A stretch of DNA of 64,000 nt from Mesostigma viride (taxonomy: Eukaryota > Streptophyta > Mesostigmatophyceae > Mesostigmatales > Mesostigmataceae). Made by a program: the position numbers and the translations under genes. The notes beneath the pieces were generated by a model, which was given only the letters and a program-made list of their open reading frames with translations, ran no database searches and was not told where the DNA came from. The DNA is taken from NCBI GenBank assembly GCA_009746045.1, contig RPFO01000629.1:62001-126000 (forward strand), given 5' to 3'. Shown one piece after another: positions 43,760 through 54,716 of this stretch. The stretch's first letter is position 1. The number at the start of each line of letters is the position of its first letter.

Positions 43760-46074
43760 TTAATCTCAATTATATTACTAGTGGCTACATATCCTGTTGG
43801 GAGTTCACCCGGAAAGTAGACTGAATTGTCTCCTATTCCAATATATTTAAATAATTGCGATAAAAACACTGTGGCAAACACGAGTACAGCTCAGCTCGCT
43901 GCCAGCCCCTGCTGTTTGCACAATCACAAACAACAAGACAGTTTGTAAACCAGCCATGGCATCCTATTCTCATGCCCTATTGATGGCCATTTTTCTAACA
44001 TGGCATGCAAGATGCCACACACGCAAGACTTCCAAGGCCATCTTGGTTGGCCTCACGCAGACTCACTGCCTTGGTCCCGGCGAGGAAAGGGTACTCCTAC
44101 TGGATGTTCACAGGGGCATAAAAGCATATGCAAGCTTCATCAGCTTCTCTCCTGCATTAACGCAGACAGGGCAAGGCAGGAAACCTCAAAGGGCATATCA
44201 GCGATTCATGTCATAGAATGTAACACTTATAAATAGTAAATTCATCCAACCACGGTGTTACCATCATATGTATGAGCCACCACCTGCAGCACCAGGTGAA
44301 TTAGGCCACTGCGACAACATATCGTAGTGGCTAAAAACTAAGTGAGATGAACTCTTTATGGATTGACGTCCATAAACCACTAAACCGAAGCTTCATTTGG
44401 GTTTGCAATCACTAATGGTAGGTACAGTCTACTGTTATATCTTAGTATCTCGCCTTCTAGCGACATATAAGAAGCACCATTTTGTAAACCCTAAACCCTT
44501 TATGCACTTTGCCTTGTAAACATATCTTACACCCTGTTTTGGGCTCGTAAAAAGAGTGATCATAATTTAATTCAAGCCACTACAGTAGATTTATAGCAAT
44601 CATCATTGGATTGCCATCTAAACCCGTTTATCTTCTGAGATACTATGCACCAAGCCCTGGAATGAACAATGATAATTGCACAACAAACAATAATGGGTTG
44701 TTAACGGAACTCCATGTGAGAAACAAGCTGAACCTTTTCCAAAAACTTCAGTCTTACTTGTAAACGTAACATGACACTTTCTCCATAACCTGGCTGACAC
44801 AATAAGCCACAGAGAAAATATTGTCACGCCTATCAAAAAAGCTGAGAAGATTTTGAGCTGCATAGGTGGTCAGAGAAGAGCAAAAATTGACAACAGTGCG
44901 TGAATTTTGGGGGCGAGGGGGAGGAATACTGACAAGAGGTTTGGTGCGCCCCGTTCTGGTCCCCTAAGTCTCCTTGTTTGACACAACAAACCCAAGCATT
45001 TTACCATTCCTACTTCCACACTTGAAAGTTAATTTGGCTCTGACATTATATCATTCTAACTCACGCGGAACAATTTGCAATAAGCCCTTAATGGAGATCT
45101 TCTTTTCGACACTCGCAAAGTGATCATGAACATTCCATCACAAACTGCCATTAAGTTTAGGCCTTACTGTATGCCTCCTAGGGTTGATAACTTCCCCTGT
45201 TGCTCCCCTACTGTCCCCCTGTTGGTTCCCAAGCAACGAACAGCTCATGCTAGTAGAGCCCTTGCTAGTTTTCTAAATTTTCCAGTAGTGTCGATTTATT
45301 GTCACAATATTGGCATCATACTGCCAATCACAGAAACATGGTAAAACTTGCAAAGGTTAAGGAACCATCTCCTTGAATCAGCAAAATTAAAAGCCACATC
45401 ATACAATGGCAGGAAAGACAGCTGCCTTGCAGATCCGTCTTTTGCAAGTATTAACCAACGACTGAATCAAACAAAATAAGAGTTCACGATTGATAAGTAA
45501 GCCTACATTAGCTTACCAGGCTTTCAAATGTTCATCAGTAAGAGATGAACGACACAAAGCAGGCAATATGCCAGGGTTCCCAACGTCAAACCACGAAAAA
45601 ACCAACCACATAAAAAGCCTCGTTGCTTGCGGTGGATATGAAAAAGCATCAACACTGACTTGCACAGTCTATGAGAATGACAATGATAGAAGTTACAAGG
45701 AAAAAATCAGAAGAGAAAAGAAACCAAGGAACAGGCGAAGCCTATATTCCGACGCCATTTCCAAACGAACATGTTACAAAACTACTGTAGGGGGCGGTAG
45801 TCGACCACTAAGCATTATCCCACAAAGCACACGTGCTGAACTATTCGAGAATGCTCCTTGACCTGAAAGCACGTGTCTTACTGGCTACATCATTAACCAA
45901 AAAATGAAGTAGATGATTAATTACGCTATTAAGTAAACGATCAGGCATTGATCACTGATTAACACTGGATTAGTCAACTACATCATTCCTCACCCAAAGC
46001 ACATCATGATCGCGCAGAAGCCCATGTACAGCCACACAACAACTAAACGGGGCATCTTACCTTTCAAGCAGCAG
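43760..46074. other. Intergenic, no supported gene
   Basis: AT-rich sequence 3' of the NIPA gene. Short frames (43956-44216, 45490-45861) resemble nothing and have no coding bias. A telomere-like CCCTAAACCCT occurs near 44488. The NIPA 3' UTR probably occupies the part next to 46074; no polyadenylation signal is certain. Confidence 0.55.
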
Positions 46075-47781
46075 TTACTTGGCTGGACTCCGGCCTGGAC
46101 TGCGCACAGCCAACACACTTTTGGAGAATGGTGCTGCCAGAGGGGACGATGCATCAACATCGTCCCCCACGCTGCCGCTGCCCTCCTCATCCTCGTCCAA
46201 ATCTACAGAAACCATCTCCATGTTGCCTGCCGCGGACGGTCCGCCCCGACTGCTTCCGGGGCCTGCTAAGTTGTCAGTGAGCTCAGCGATCGACTCCATG
46301 CTGCGCTGTGATCCATACGACAGCAAGAACCGCCCTTTCAGGTAGCGCCGCAGGCGGAAGAAGGGTGGGTCGCGGATTGGTTCCTCCTCCGTGTTGTCCA
46401 CGATAATGTGCACGTCATCCGTGTGCGATATGTGGCCGGTCAGCTGCTCAGTGGCGCACGAGACTGACAGAGCTGCGCTCACCTCACTATATACTTCATC
46501 TATGTTCAGCCCCTCTTCCTCCTCGCTGTCCTTGACATCCCAGCGGTCATAGCCCAGGCGCGTGAACGTCGACGCTGGCTTCAGCTTGCGCGAGGAGTTG
46601 AGCCCAGACGGGGTGTCAAACGCGTCATCCTCCTCTGTAGTGTCCGAAGGCAGGACGCCCGAACTTGTCTTGGCTAGAGGGGCGATGGCATCGCCAACTT
46701 CAGGCTGGTCGGCGTCAAAGACTGGGTTCGCAATTGTGCTGGATGGTGGCAACGACGGCTTGCGTGCCATGCCATTGGCAGCGGCTGCCTTGGCCCGCAT
46801 CTCCGCAAGCTGTTCTTCACTCCTCTTGCGTTCAGCCTCCTTACGGTTGGGAGCCAGCAGAGACACACCCGCAAACAGCACGAACGCGCCCAGCAGGAAA
46901 AGGAGAAGGTTCCTTGTCGACATGCGGTCAAACTCCCGGTACACCACCCCGCCTGAGATCATGGTCCAAAGTGTCCAGTTGACCTGTGTGAGCGGGATGA
47001 TGAACACGCCATAGAACACGCGCAGAGCGCGGTTCAGGTTGGTGACCCAAACGACAGCGCAGAGGATCCAGAGGATGATGACCAGGAATGTCTTGGCCTC
47101 AATAAGCTCGGACGCATGCTTGTGGATGAACACGTCCTTCAGGATCATGGAGAGAACTTTGCCGCTCACCACTGACTGGCCGCCCACCATGGCCGAAATA
47201 GCCACGTACATCGTGGGCAGGCCTAGCCGGCCGAGTAACTGCTGGGACCGTGGCAGAGAAAGTTCTGTTTTGATCACCTTCTCGGATTTAGCTTTGCGCC
47301 AGAAGGGTGAAATCCCCGTCCGAAACCAGAAGATGATGGAAAGCACTGCCACGGCGGAGAGCAGCGACATCAAGAACTTGAAATGGCGCGCGTCAAAAAA
47401 GAACTCGGCAAAAATGGCGTCGGCATCCAATGACCCAGGGTTCTGCTTCTCGGCGCTTACGACCAGCAGTGCGATTCCGCCTATCAAAACCGCCGTGCCC
47501 GTAATATTTTTCTTCGAGAACGGCTCCCCGAGCAGCCAATTAGAGAAAAATAGGTTGGATACGAACTGCACGGCGGAAACACCGGCAAGCAGACTTTGAG
47601 CTGCAAAAGCGAAGGAACCGAATGTCAAGCAAGTCCCGAGGCAGAAGAGGAAAATTCCCAATTTTTTCGACATGCCAACTCCCTTTTTCTCGCTGTGATA
47701 TTTCATTAGCACCGTGCCAAGATTGGTGGTGCAAGCACCGCATATGTTGATAAGCACTCCGACAATCCATGATCCCCCCAT
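46075..47781 (-). CDS. NIPA-type magnesium transporter, single exon
   Basis: 568-aa membrane protein of the NIPA family (DMT superfamily), proposed Mg2+ transporters of plasma membrane and endosomes. Nine hydrophobic segments lie at about residues 5-26, 41-62, 64-84, 93-110, 134-153, 188-212, 231-249, 255-280 and 291-310. Family-like features are the N-terminal NLGTVLMKY, the central YVAISAMVGGQSVVSGK and FIIPLTQVNWTLWTMISGG followed by VVYREF. A hydrophilic tail of ~258 residues follows, starting with a charged helix (EAERKRSEEQLAEMRAKAAA) and rich in Ser, Glu and Asp, likely cytosolic and regulatory. The ATG at 47781 precedes the first membrane segment directly, as in relatives. No intron is needed, unlike the importin gene nearby. 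Substrate is inferred from family only. Confidence 0.88.
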   Translation of the reverse strand: MGGSWIVGVLINICGACTTNLGTVLMKYHSEKKGVGMSKKLGIFLFCLGTCLTFGSFAFAAQSLLAGVSAVQFVSNLFFSNWLLGEPFSKKNITGTAVLIGGIALLVVSAEKQNPGSLDADAIFAEFFFDARHFKFLMSLLSAVAVLSIIFWFRTGISPFWRKAKSEKVIKTELSLPRSQQLLGRLGLPTMYVAISAMVGGQSVVSGKVLSMILKDVFIHKHASELIEAKTFLVIILWILCAVVWVTNLNRALRVFYGVFIIPLTQVNWTLWTMISGGVVYREFDRMSTRNLLLFLLGAFVLFAGVSLLAPNRKEAERKRSEEQLAEMRAKAAAANGMARKPSLPPSSTIANPVFDADQPEVGDAIAPLAKTSSGVLPSDTTEEDDAFDTPSGLNSSRKLKPASTFTRLGYDRWDVKDSEEEEGLNIDEVYSEVSAALSVSCATEQLTGHISHTDDVHIIVDNTEEEPIRDPPFFRLRRYLKGRFLLSYGSQRSMESIAELTDNLAGPGSSRGGPSAAGNMEMVSVDLDEDEEGSGSVGDDVDASSPLAAPFSKSVLAVRSPGRSPAK

Positions 47782-48502
47782 AGCAGCTCCTCCCGCGAGG
47801 GAAAAACACCCCCAAAAAACCTTGCGCCGGTCCTCTTACATGAGGCCAATGTCGCTCGACGGAACCATAACTCTCCGCGCCCAGCCTGCAGGGAAAATAG
47901 CCGTGCACCGAGAACTTAGCAGGCGGTCATAGCTGGCGACGACTTTCAGACAACAGGCAGAGAATGCCATGCCGTCCGAATCGCGTTTCCCGAAATGTTT
48001 TTGTCCTCCTGGTCATCCATTCCCGAAGATGGATTTATTATCTGTCCACAATCGCTCGCACCAAGCACTTGTGCGCTGCCATTCTGAAAACACCGCGGTG
48101 GGCCTCGCGAGCCGTGCGTCTTAGTAAACATCAATGCCTACGGTGAACTCCCCGCAGGCTCGCACGCGTTGCCACCGCGAGGCATCAGCCGGGCCGGCGC
48201 ACCACTCGCTGATAAACTTGCTCCTGTACTCTCTCCGTAATCCAGTACAAGTGCTGACACTAGGAAGAGCTCAGATATTGCACCCTGATTGCACAGTGAT
48301 TCGCTCGGGGAAAAAGAATCTTCCACAGATTCGCAGCCCTGCAGGGGGTCACCACTAGCAGTTCGCAGCCGCGACAGCAGTTTGAAAATTGAAATGCAAA
48401 TTACCTATGCAATGCGTCAGGTGGCACAGAACACAAAATTGAAATTTCGTGTCAGTTCACCTACCGGTAGTGTGCATATTTATGTAGTGCTGTGGACAGG
48501 TG
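47782..48502 (-). promoter_or_regulatory. Upstream region of the NIPA gene
   Basis: GC- and CpG-rich sequence precedes the NIPA start, as expected for its 5' UTR and promoter. No TATA box or defined factor site could be assigned. Confidence 0.35.
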
Positions 48503-48961
48503 TACACCCTCCGCATTGGTAGTTTTACTAAATAATTATGAGGCTGGGCGCCGGCCAGCTGCAAACGATAAATAAAACAAAAGAATTTTAATTAACTAAT
48601 TCCCGAGTGTACTGACCTGTAGTTTTTGAAGTTACCAAACAAATAAAGAAAGTGTAAATAAATAATTTGACTGCCAAGAGCGCTTCTTTTGCGGTAAAAA
48701 ACAAAGAAATATTAAATCTCTGGCTGAAAAATGTGCTTTTACTAGCCGTAAGAGCAGTGCATCCGGCTGGGTTATACAAAACAAACAAAGAATTATTAAA
48801 TTTCGCAGCCGGTTTAACGGTTGTTCGGTAACCAAACAAACAAACTAATAATTAATTAATTGGGCGGACACAGTAACACTTTCAACCAATAAAACGCTAA
48901 TGTCTAATTCCGAAGGGCCTTTTGGCCGAACTGAATTAAAACTACCAATGCGGGGGGTGTA
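48503..48961. mobile_element. MITE-like element with ~25-bp TIRs
   Basis: TACACCCTCCGCATTGGTAG at 48503 is matched by the complement of CTACCAATGCGGGGGGTGTA at 48942-48961; 24 of 25 bases pair when extended by TTTTA. The 459-bp interior is AT-rich, non-coding and carries several AAACAAA and TTAATTAA motifs. Flanks AGGTG and TGGTG may be a decayed target duplication. Confidence 0.75.
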
Positions 48962-49762
48962 TGGTGGGTTTTGCTTTCTACAGTGCTTTCTTGCCTCATA
49001 ATCATGGGATAATTGAAACAGTTGGCGGCGGACCGGTATTTCTTATTCCGGGGCCCAATGGCCGGCGCCGCGCCAGACTCGCCCGCCTTTGGGCTTTGGG
49101 CGTCTTGGAATTTGGCTTTGGGCGTCTTGGAAGTTGGCTTTGGGCGTTTGCTCTTTTGGCAGATTTCTACACTACACTGGTACTACGTAAAAAAGCACAG
49201 ACTGGTGCGACGTAACATTTTTAAACTTGGTAAAATTACCGCCGCACAGCCAGCCAGAACTGGACAAGGTGATGGCCGCAAGTAGTCGTTGCTGGGCTAT
49301 CGTATTTGTAGCATGGGGCGTTTCACCGAGTCTACGGTTAGCATGATGGGGAGGATTCCTAACCTTCATTATGTGGGTTAAGTAGGGGTGCTCATAGTGG
49401 CCGGTTTCCCTCGCTTCCTTGTAAACCAGGCTCTGCGTCAAGATCACAGACGACCGGGTAAGTAGTTGTTCCAGTCTGTTCTAGTTTGTATGACGCCTGC
49501 TATTAGGCGTTCTTGTTATTGTCGTTCATCATCGCCGTGACCGTCGTGGCCAGCAGCGTGCTTTTTTTACATACCGGATGGTGTCGACTTGTTTATTGAT
49601 AGCGCATTGGTGAATATCGCTGCATGGAGGAATATCGGCTACAACCCGCGGGAAAGTGCTGGCTCCAATGTTCTTTTTGTATGCAGGATGACGGCACTGC
49701 CAAGCCGGAGACGAATATGACGCTCGTTATAATGCCAGTCATTCAGACCGACTGCGCGACTG

Positions 49763-50705
49763 GTTGTGGGATACACGTTCCTGGTTGTGGGATGTGTTCC
49801 TTGTTGTGGGATACTTGTTCCTGGTTGTGGGATGCACGTTCCTGGTTGTGGGATGCACGTTCCTGGTTGTGGGATGTGTTCCTGGTTGTAGGATACTTGT
49901 TCCTGGTTGTGGGATGTGTTCCTGGTTGTGGGATGCACGTTCCTTGTGTTGCTGGTTGTGGGAAACACGTTCCTGGTTGTGGGATACTTGTTCCTGGTGG
50001 TGGGAAACACGTTCCTAGTTGTAGGATACACGTTCCTGGTTGTGGGAAACACGTTCCTGGTTGTAGGATACTTGTTCCTGGTTGTGGGAAACACGTTCCT
50101 GGTTGTAGGATACACGTTCCTGGTTGTGGGAAACACGTTCCTGGTTGTGGGATACACGTTCCTGGTTGTGGGAAACACGTTCCTGGTTGTGGGAAACACG
50201 TTCCTGGTTGTGGGATACACGTTCCTGGTTGTGGGAAACACGTTCCTGGTTGTAGGTACACGTTCCTGGTTGTGGGAAACACGTTCCTGGTTGTGGGAAA
50301 CACGTTCCTGGTTGTAGGATACTTGTTCCTGGTTGTGGGATGTGTTCCTGGTTGTGGGATACACGTTCCTGGTTGTGGGAAACACGGACCTGGTTGTGGG
50401 AAACACGTTCCTGGTTGTGGGAAACACGTTCCTGGTTGTGGGATACACGTTCCTGGTTGTGGGATACTTGTTCCTCGTTGTGGGATACACGTTCCTGGTT
50501 GTGGGAAACACGTTCCTGGTTGTGGGATACACGTTCCTGGTTGTGGGAAACACGTTCCTGGTTGTGGGATACACGTTCCTGGTTGTGGGAAACACGTTCC
50601 TGGTTGTGGGATACACGTTCCTGGTTGTGGGATACACGTTCCTGGTTGTAGGATACACGTTCCTGGTTGTGGGATGCACGTTCCTAGTTGTGGGATAGTC
50701 GAGCC
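49763..50705. repeat. 21-bp minisatellite, ~45 copies (left arm, outer part)
   Basis: Units GTTCCTGGTTGTGGGATA plus CAC, with variants GGAAACAC, GGATACTT, GGATGCAC and GTAGGATA, in mixed order. The inverse orientation occurs at 63177-64000. Both strands are open for over 300 codons here; these frames are artefacts of the 3n period. Confidence 0.95.
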
Positions 50706-50734
50706 TAGTTGTGGGATGTGTTCCTGGTCCAAAT

Positions 50735-51486
50735 ATAAAGGGGCACGGGAATTAGCGATAGCAGAGGGGGCTCGGGAATAACGTTAGCAGAGGGGCACGG
50801 GCACTAACGTTAGTGAAGGGGCACGGGCACTAACGTTAGCAGAGGGGGCTGGGCACTAACGTTAGTAAAGGGGCACGGGCACTAACGTTAGCAGAGGGGG
50901 CTGGGCACTATCGTTAGTAAAGGGGCACGGGCACTAACGTTAGCAGAGGGGGCTGGGCACTAACGTTAGTAAAGGGGCACGGGCACTAACGTTAGCAGAG
51001 GGGCACGGGCACTAACGTTAGTAAAGGGGCACGGGCACTAACGTTAGCAGAGGGGGCTGGGCACTAACGTTAGTAAAGGGGCACAGGCACTAACGTTAGC
51101 AGAGGGGCACGAGCACTAACGTTAGTAAAGGGGCGCGGGCACTAACGTTAACAGAGGGGGTGTGGGAATAAAGTTAGTGAAGGGGGGTGGGCATTAACGA
51201 TATCAGGGGGGGGAGGGCACTTACGTTAGCAGAGGGGTGTGGGAACTAATGTTAGCAAAGGAGGGGGGGGCACTAACGTTAGCAGAGGGGGCTGGGCACT
51301 AACGTTAGTAGAGGGGCACGGGCACTAACGTTAGCAGAGGGGGATGGGCACTAACGTTAGTAAAGGGGCACGGGCACTAACGTTAGCAGAGGGGTGTGGG
51401 AACTAATGTTAGCAAAGGAGGGGGGGGCACTAACGTTAGCAGAGGGGGCTGGGCACTAACGTTAGCAGAGGGGTTGTGGGAATTAA
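50735..51486. repeat. 26-bp minisatellite, ~28 copies (left arm, inner part)
   Basis: Units GGGCACTAACGTTAG(C/T) with (A/G)AGGGGCAC or AGAGGGGGCT, often alternating as 52-bp dimers. Each unit has the palindrome CTAACGTTAG. The first ~300 bp follow the same variant order as the inverted copy 62881-63135, including a rare CTATCGTTAG unit. Confidence 0.95.
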
Positions 51487-51885
51487 CGTTAGGGCCACGC
51501 ACTGCCGGCAGTTACCACTCCCTGTGATGATTGCATGGATGGCTTGTGGGTTCTGGCATGGGGTAGCACTGCCGGCAGTTACCACTCCTTGTGATGACTG
51601 CATGTCCCCGGCTTGTGTGTTCTTGCATGGGGTGGCACTGCCGGCAGTTACCACTCCTTGTGATGACTGCATGTCCCCTTGACGCAAGGACGGCTTGTGG
51701 GGTCTTGCATGGCGTGGCACTGCCGGCAGTCACCACTCCTTGTGATGACTGCATGTCCCCGGCTTGTGTGTTCTTGCATGGGGTGGCACTGCCGGCAGTT
51801 ACCACTCCTTGTGATGACTGCATGTCCCCTTTATGCAAGGACGGCTTGTGGGGTCTTGCATGGGGTGGCACTGCCGGCAGAGGAT
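51487..51885. repeat. Alternating ~69/81-bp tandem repeat, ~5-6 units
   Basis: Units share GGCACTGCCGGCAGTTACCA and GTGATGACTGCATGTCCCC and end in GGCTTGTG-GTTCTTGCATGG. Every second unit carries ~12 extra bases (TTGACGCAAGGA or TTTATGCAAGGA), giving a short/long higher-order pattern. Confidence 0.88.
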
Positions 51886-52035
51886 ACTTGTTCCTGGTTG
51901 TGGGATACACGTTCCTAGTTGTGGGATAGTCGTTCCTGGTTGTGGGATACTTGTTCCTGGTGGTGGGAAACACGTTCCTGCTTGTGGGATACTCGTTCCT
52001 GCTTGTGGGATGCACGTTCCTGGTTGTGGGATACT
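51886..52035. repeat. Second, short block of the 21-bp minisatellite
   Basis: About seven units of the GTTCCTGGTTGTGGGATA family in + orientation, with variants CTTGTGGGATACTC and GGTGGTGGGAAACAC. They resume after the 69/81-bp array and end at CCTTCACATG. Confidence 0.92.
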
Positions 52036-52252
52036 TGTTCCTTCACATGTTCGCCGTTATTCCTCCATGCAGTTATTCCTACACGCACATCAAGATAGAG
52101 CTATTAAATATTTCCTTGTACATCCAATGATGCTACGTCTTGGCTATGCTCACATTACTTGCCCACGCTCCTTGTTATGATAAGCTCACATGGGTCTCAT
52201 TGCACCCACAGATCTTGCAGGATCGTTTAGCGTGTCCGATTGCAGCTGTGGC

Positions 52253-52457
52253 ATTAATTAATTAATTAATTAATTAATTAATTAATTAGACTCGTGCTCC
52301 CGTTTGGGAGTCACGCAGCTGTGGCATGCCTCTAGCATGAAGGAGAAAGGGGGTCTCTGACCTTCCTTCCTGTTGTGCAAACAAAGGGATGAAAGGCAGT
52401 TCGGGCTCCGTGACTCCCCAACGGGAGCACGAGTCTAATTAATTAATTAATTAATTA
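52253..52457. mobile_element. ~205-bp inverted-repeat element with (TTAA)n ends
   Basis: The left end is (TTAA)n followed by AGACTCGTGCTCCCGTTTGG; the right end is its complement with one mismatch, followed by (TTAA)n. Each end contains a small hairpin (CTCCC-CAAC-GGGAG or CTCCC-AAAC-GGGAG). It may be a MITE, or two retroposon tails pointing outward. Confidence 0.65.
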
Positions 52458-52543
52458 CCTACCTACCTGACCTACCTATCAAGTTCTAACTAGCTCACTA
52501 GCTAACTAACTGACTAACTATTTTAACTAAGTAAGTACTAACT

Positions 52544-54705
52544 GTATGTACATGTGTGCATGCCCGGAGCCACGAGCCACGAGGTAGCCATGGCTGACGG
52601 CGGAGCTCAGAACTTTCGCGTCTGAGCCCCAAATTCCGTCAGATCACTTGCAACCGATGCATCTTTTCTAGGCGCATCTGCTACTATAAACGGTTACAGC
52701 TGTAATGCAGTATTGTGACCCGCCTGCAGCTATTACGCGAACTGCTATTATGACGAGCAAACGCACAACAACGCAACGCAGCCTGGCGAATGCGTTAGGC
52801 AATGAAAATACGTCTGCAGCTCCGGCTGCAGCTTCGCCATCAGGGCCGGAAGGCAGTGGTGACACTAGTCGCGCACTGGTGGTCGTCCAGCACCCTCCCG
52901 GGCTTCCTGCCTCGCCTTCAGCCTCGCCCGAGCCCAAACGCAGCCGCCCCACCAAACCTAGCTGGTCTGAGACCGACTTTGACGTCGATGAGTTATTTTC
53001 CACCTTCGAGGCTTCGACGTCCGCAGACCTGGCTATTTCGACAGGCCACACATCCGGATGCTGGAGCTCCTGTTTTATGGGTCGTATGCCTCCCTTCTTG
53101 ACCTGTGCCAACGCCTCCAACGCCACAAATGCTTCCGCAGCCAGTCTGACGGCCAGTTTCAGCTCCGCTCAGCTGACCTGTCTGGCTGGTCGCGACCGCG
53201 CCTTCAGCTTGCCGCCCTCTTTTCCATCCTTCAACGCTGTTCCGCGGACGTCTGGCAACCCGTCCGGCCCCTTGACCGAATTCGCCCTCCTCCGCCTCCT
53301 CTCACAGCATGTGACGCCCCTTGCTTGCGACATGGAAGTTTTGGGTCGTAAGATGGCTGCTGAGCTCCCCAAAATCCCCACCGCCACCGCCACCGCCACC
53401 GCCACCCTCCTCGCCTCCACCCCCCCCCCCCCTCCGACTCCATCACCGCCCAGCTCCGCGACATCGACCAGCGTCTTAAGGACAACGCCATCGCTATCGA
53501 GGTTCTGCAGAACACCGCAGGCCTCACCGCCCAGGCGGTGAAGGACATTGCCGCCAAGCCAGCCCCGGCTGGCCTGGCCGGCGATGCTCCTCCCATCACC
53601 ACCTGGGCGGACATGCTTAAGCAACACACCACCTCCACCACCTCCGCCGTCGCAGCCCAGCTTCAACGGCAGACGCTTGACCTCCGCGAGGAGGCCGAGC
53701 TCGCCAAGCGCAGCCTCAACGTCATTGTCAAGAATCTCAAGATGGAGGAAGGTGAGAATTCCGAGAAGCTTGCGCGTGCTTTTGAGAGAGAAATCCTTGA
53801 TCGCATGGGCCTTACTGGTGAGATCGAGCTGGCCGCCCACCGCCTTCCCCGCGCGCGGGGTAAGGCAGGGCCGCCCCCGCTCCTTCTCACCTTTAAGACC
53901 CCGGCGGACAAGATTTCTTTTCTCAGACGCCGCAAGCGGCTCGAGAAGACTCTCTTCACCCTTGATGACGACTTGACCCTGGCGCAGCAACAACGGCGAC
54001 GGGAGCTATGGCCGACCTACCTCCAGCTCCGGCAGACCAAGGCGGGGCAGCCGGTGTACTGGAAGGGGGCGGCCATCTACGTCGGCCACAAGCCCTGGCA
54101 GGCGACCCCCGCGGCCCCAGCGACTCCAGACGCCCCAGCTTAGGGGAATACAGCAGTAGTAGTGTAGAATAGATAGACCGTGGCCATGTACATGTACGCC
54201 TCCTAGAGGCCCTATTCCAGCTAAGCCACGCGCTTTATTTAATCATGTACATGTGTGCCTATGATGAGCCACACTCCAGACGATTGAATTGAATTGAATT
54301 GAATTGTAACATAACTCCGTTGGGAGTATATGTAGCACATAGCCCTTGAGAGGGGGCATATGGCCTATCATACATCCTAAGCTACTCCAGACGATGCCTA
54401 GTTTTATTTAGTAATGCTGTGCCCATGCAGAGAGCTGCTCTCTGCTGAGATGCCACGCTCTAGTTTTTGTATAGCCATGATGATCTTCCCCCTCACAGGC
54501 ATGCTCCGGCCCCCCTTACCCGGGCATAGCGTGATAGACCATGAGGGTGCGGGTGCCCTGGTGCACCTAGAGCAGGGGTAGCTTACATTCCCACCCTTGC
54601 ATGAAGTAGCCTAGAATGTATTAAAAGCCATATGCCCCTTCTCAGGGCTATGTGCTACATCCACTCCCAACGGAGTGATGTTGATAATTAATTAATTAAT
54701 TAATT
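52544..54705 (+). mobile_element. ORF1-only LINE, family B
   Basis: An 11-bp target duplication AAGTACTAACT (52533-52543 and 54706-54716) bounds 2,162 bp. It has the 5' UTR block shared with family A, an ORF1, a ~560-bp 3' UTR and a TAAT tail, with no ORF2. The 3' end is a hairpin CACTCC-CAAC-GGAGTG rather than the CACGTGAC type. The 3' UTR contains an inverted second copy of its own last ~80 bp (54305-54388 versus 54601-54684) next to a (GAATT)n tract, so another tail fragment inserted here in reverse. Confidence 0.85.
52750..54143 (+). pseudogene. LINE ORF1 protein, family B, frameshifted
   Basis: The start MTSKRTTTQRSLANALG corresponds to the ATG of family A. The N-terminal frame is open to 53541, but the conserved part continues in another frame from the C-run near 53420 (DSITAQLRDIDQRLKDNAIA), through a coiled-coil-like region and TWADMLKQ. 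It ends in the RRM/C-terminal part (HRLPRARGKAGPPPLLLTF, LDDDLTLAQQQRRRELWP) and TAG at 54141-54143. The shift at the homopolymer could be mutational or a sequencing error. Family and role are as for the ORF1 at 41744. Confidence 0.8.
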
Positions 54706-54716
54706 AAGTACTAACT

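Noticed and set aside
44486-44503. Interstitial telomere (CCCTAAACCCT)
   Set aside because: Fewer than two full units; chance or a plant-type telo-box, no array.
45490-45861. 123-codon + strand open frame
   Set aside because: Lies opposite the NIPA 3' flank, with no similarity and no coding bias.
49624-50781. Open frames of 329-385 codons on both strands
   Set aside because: Produced by the 21-bp array, whose period is a multiple of three.
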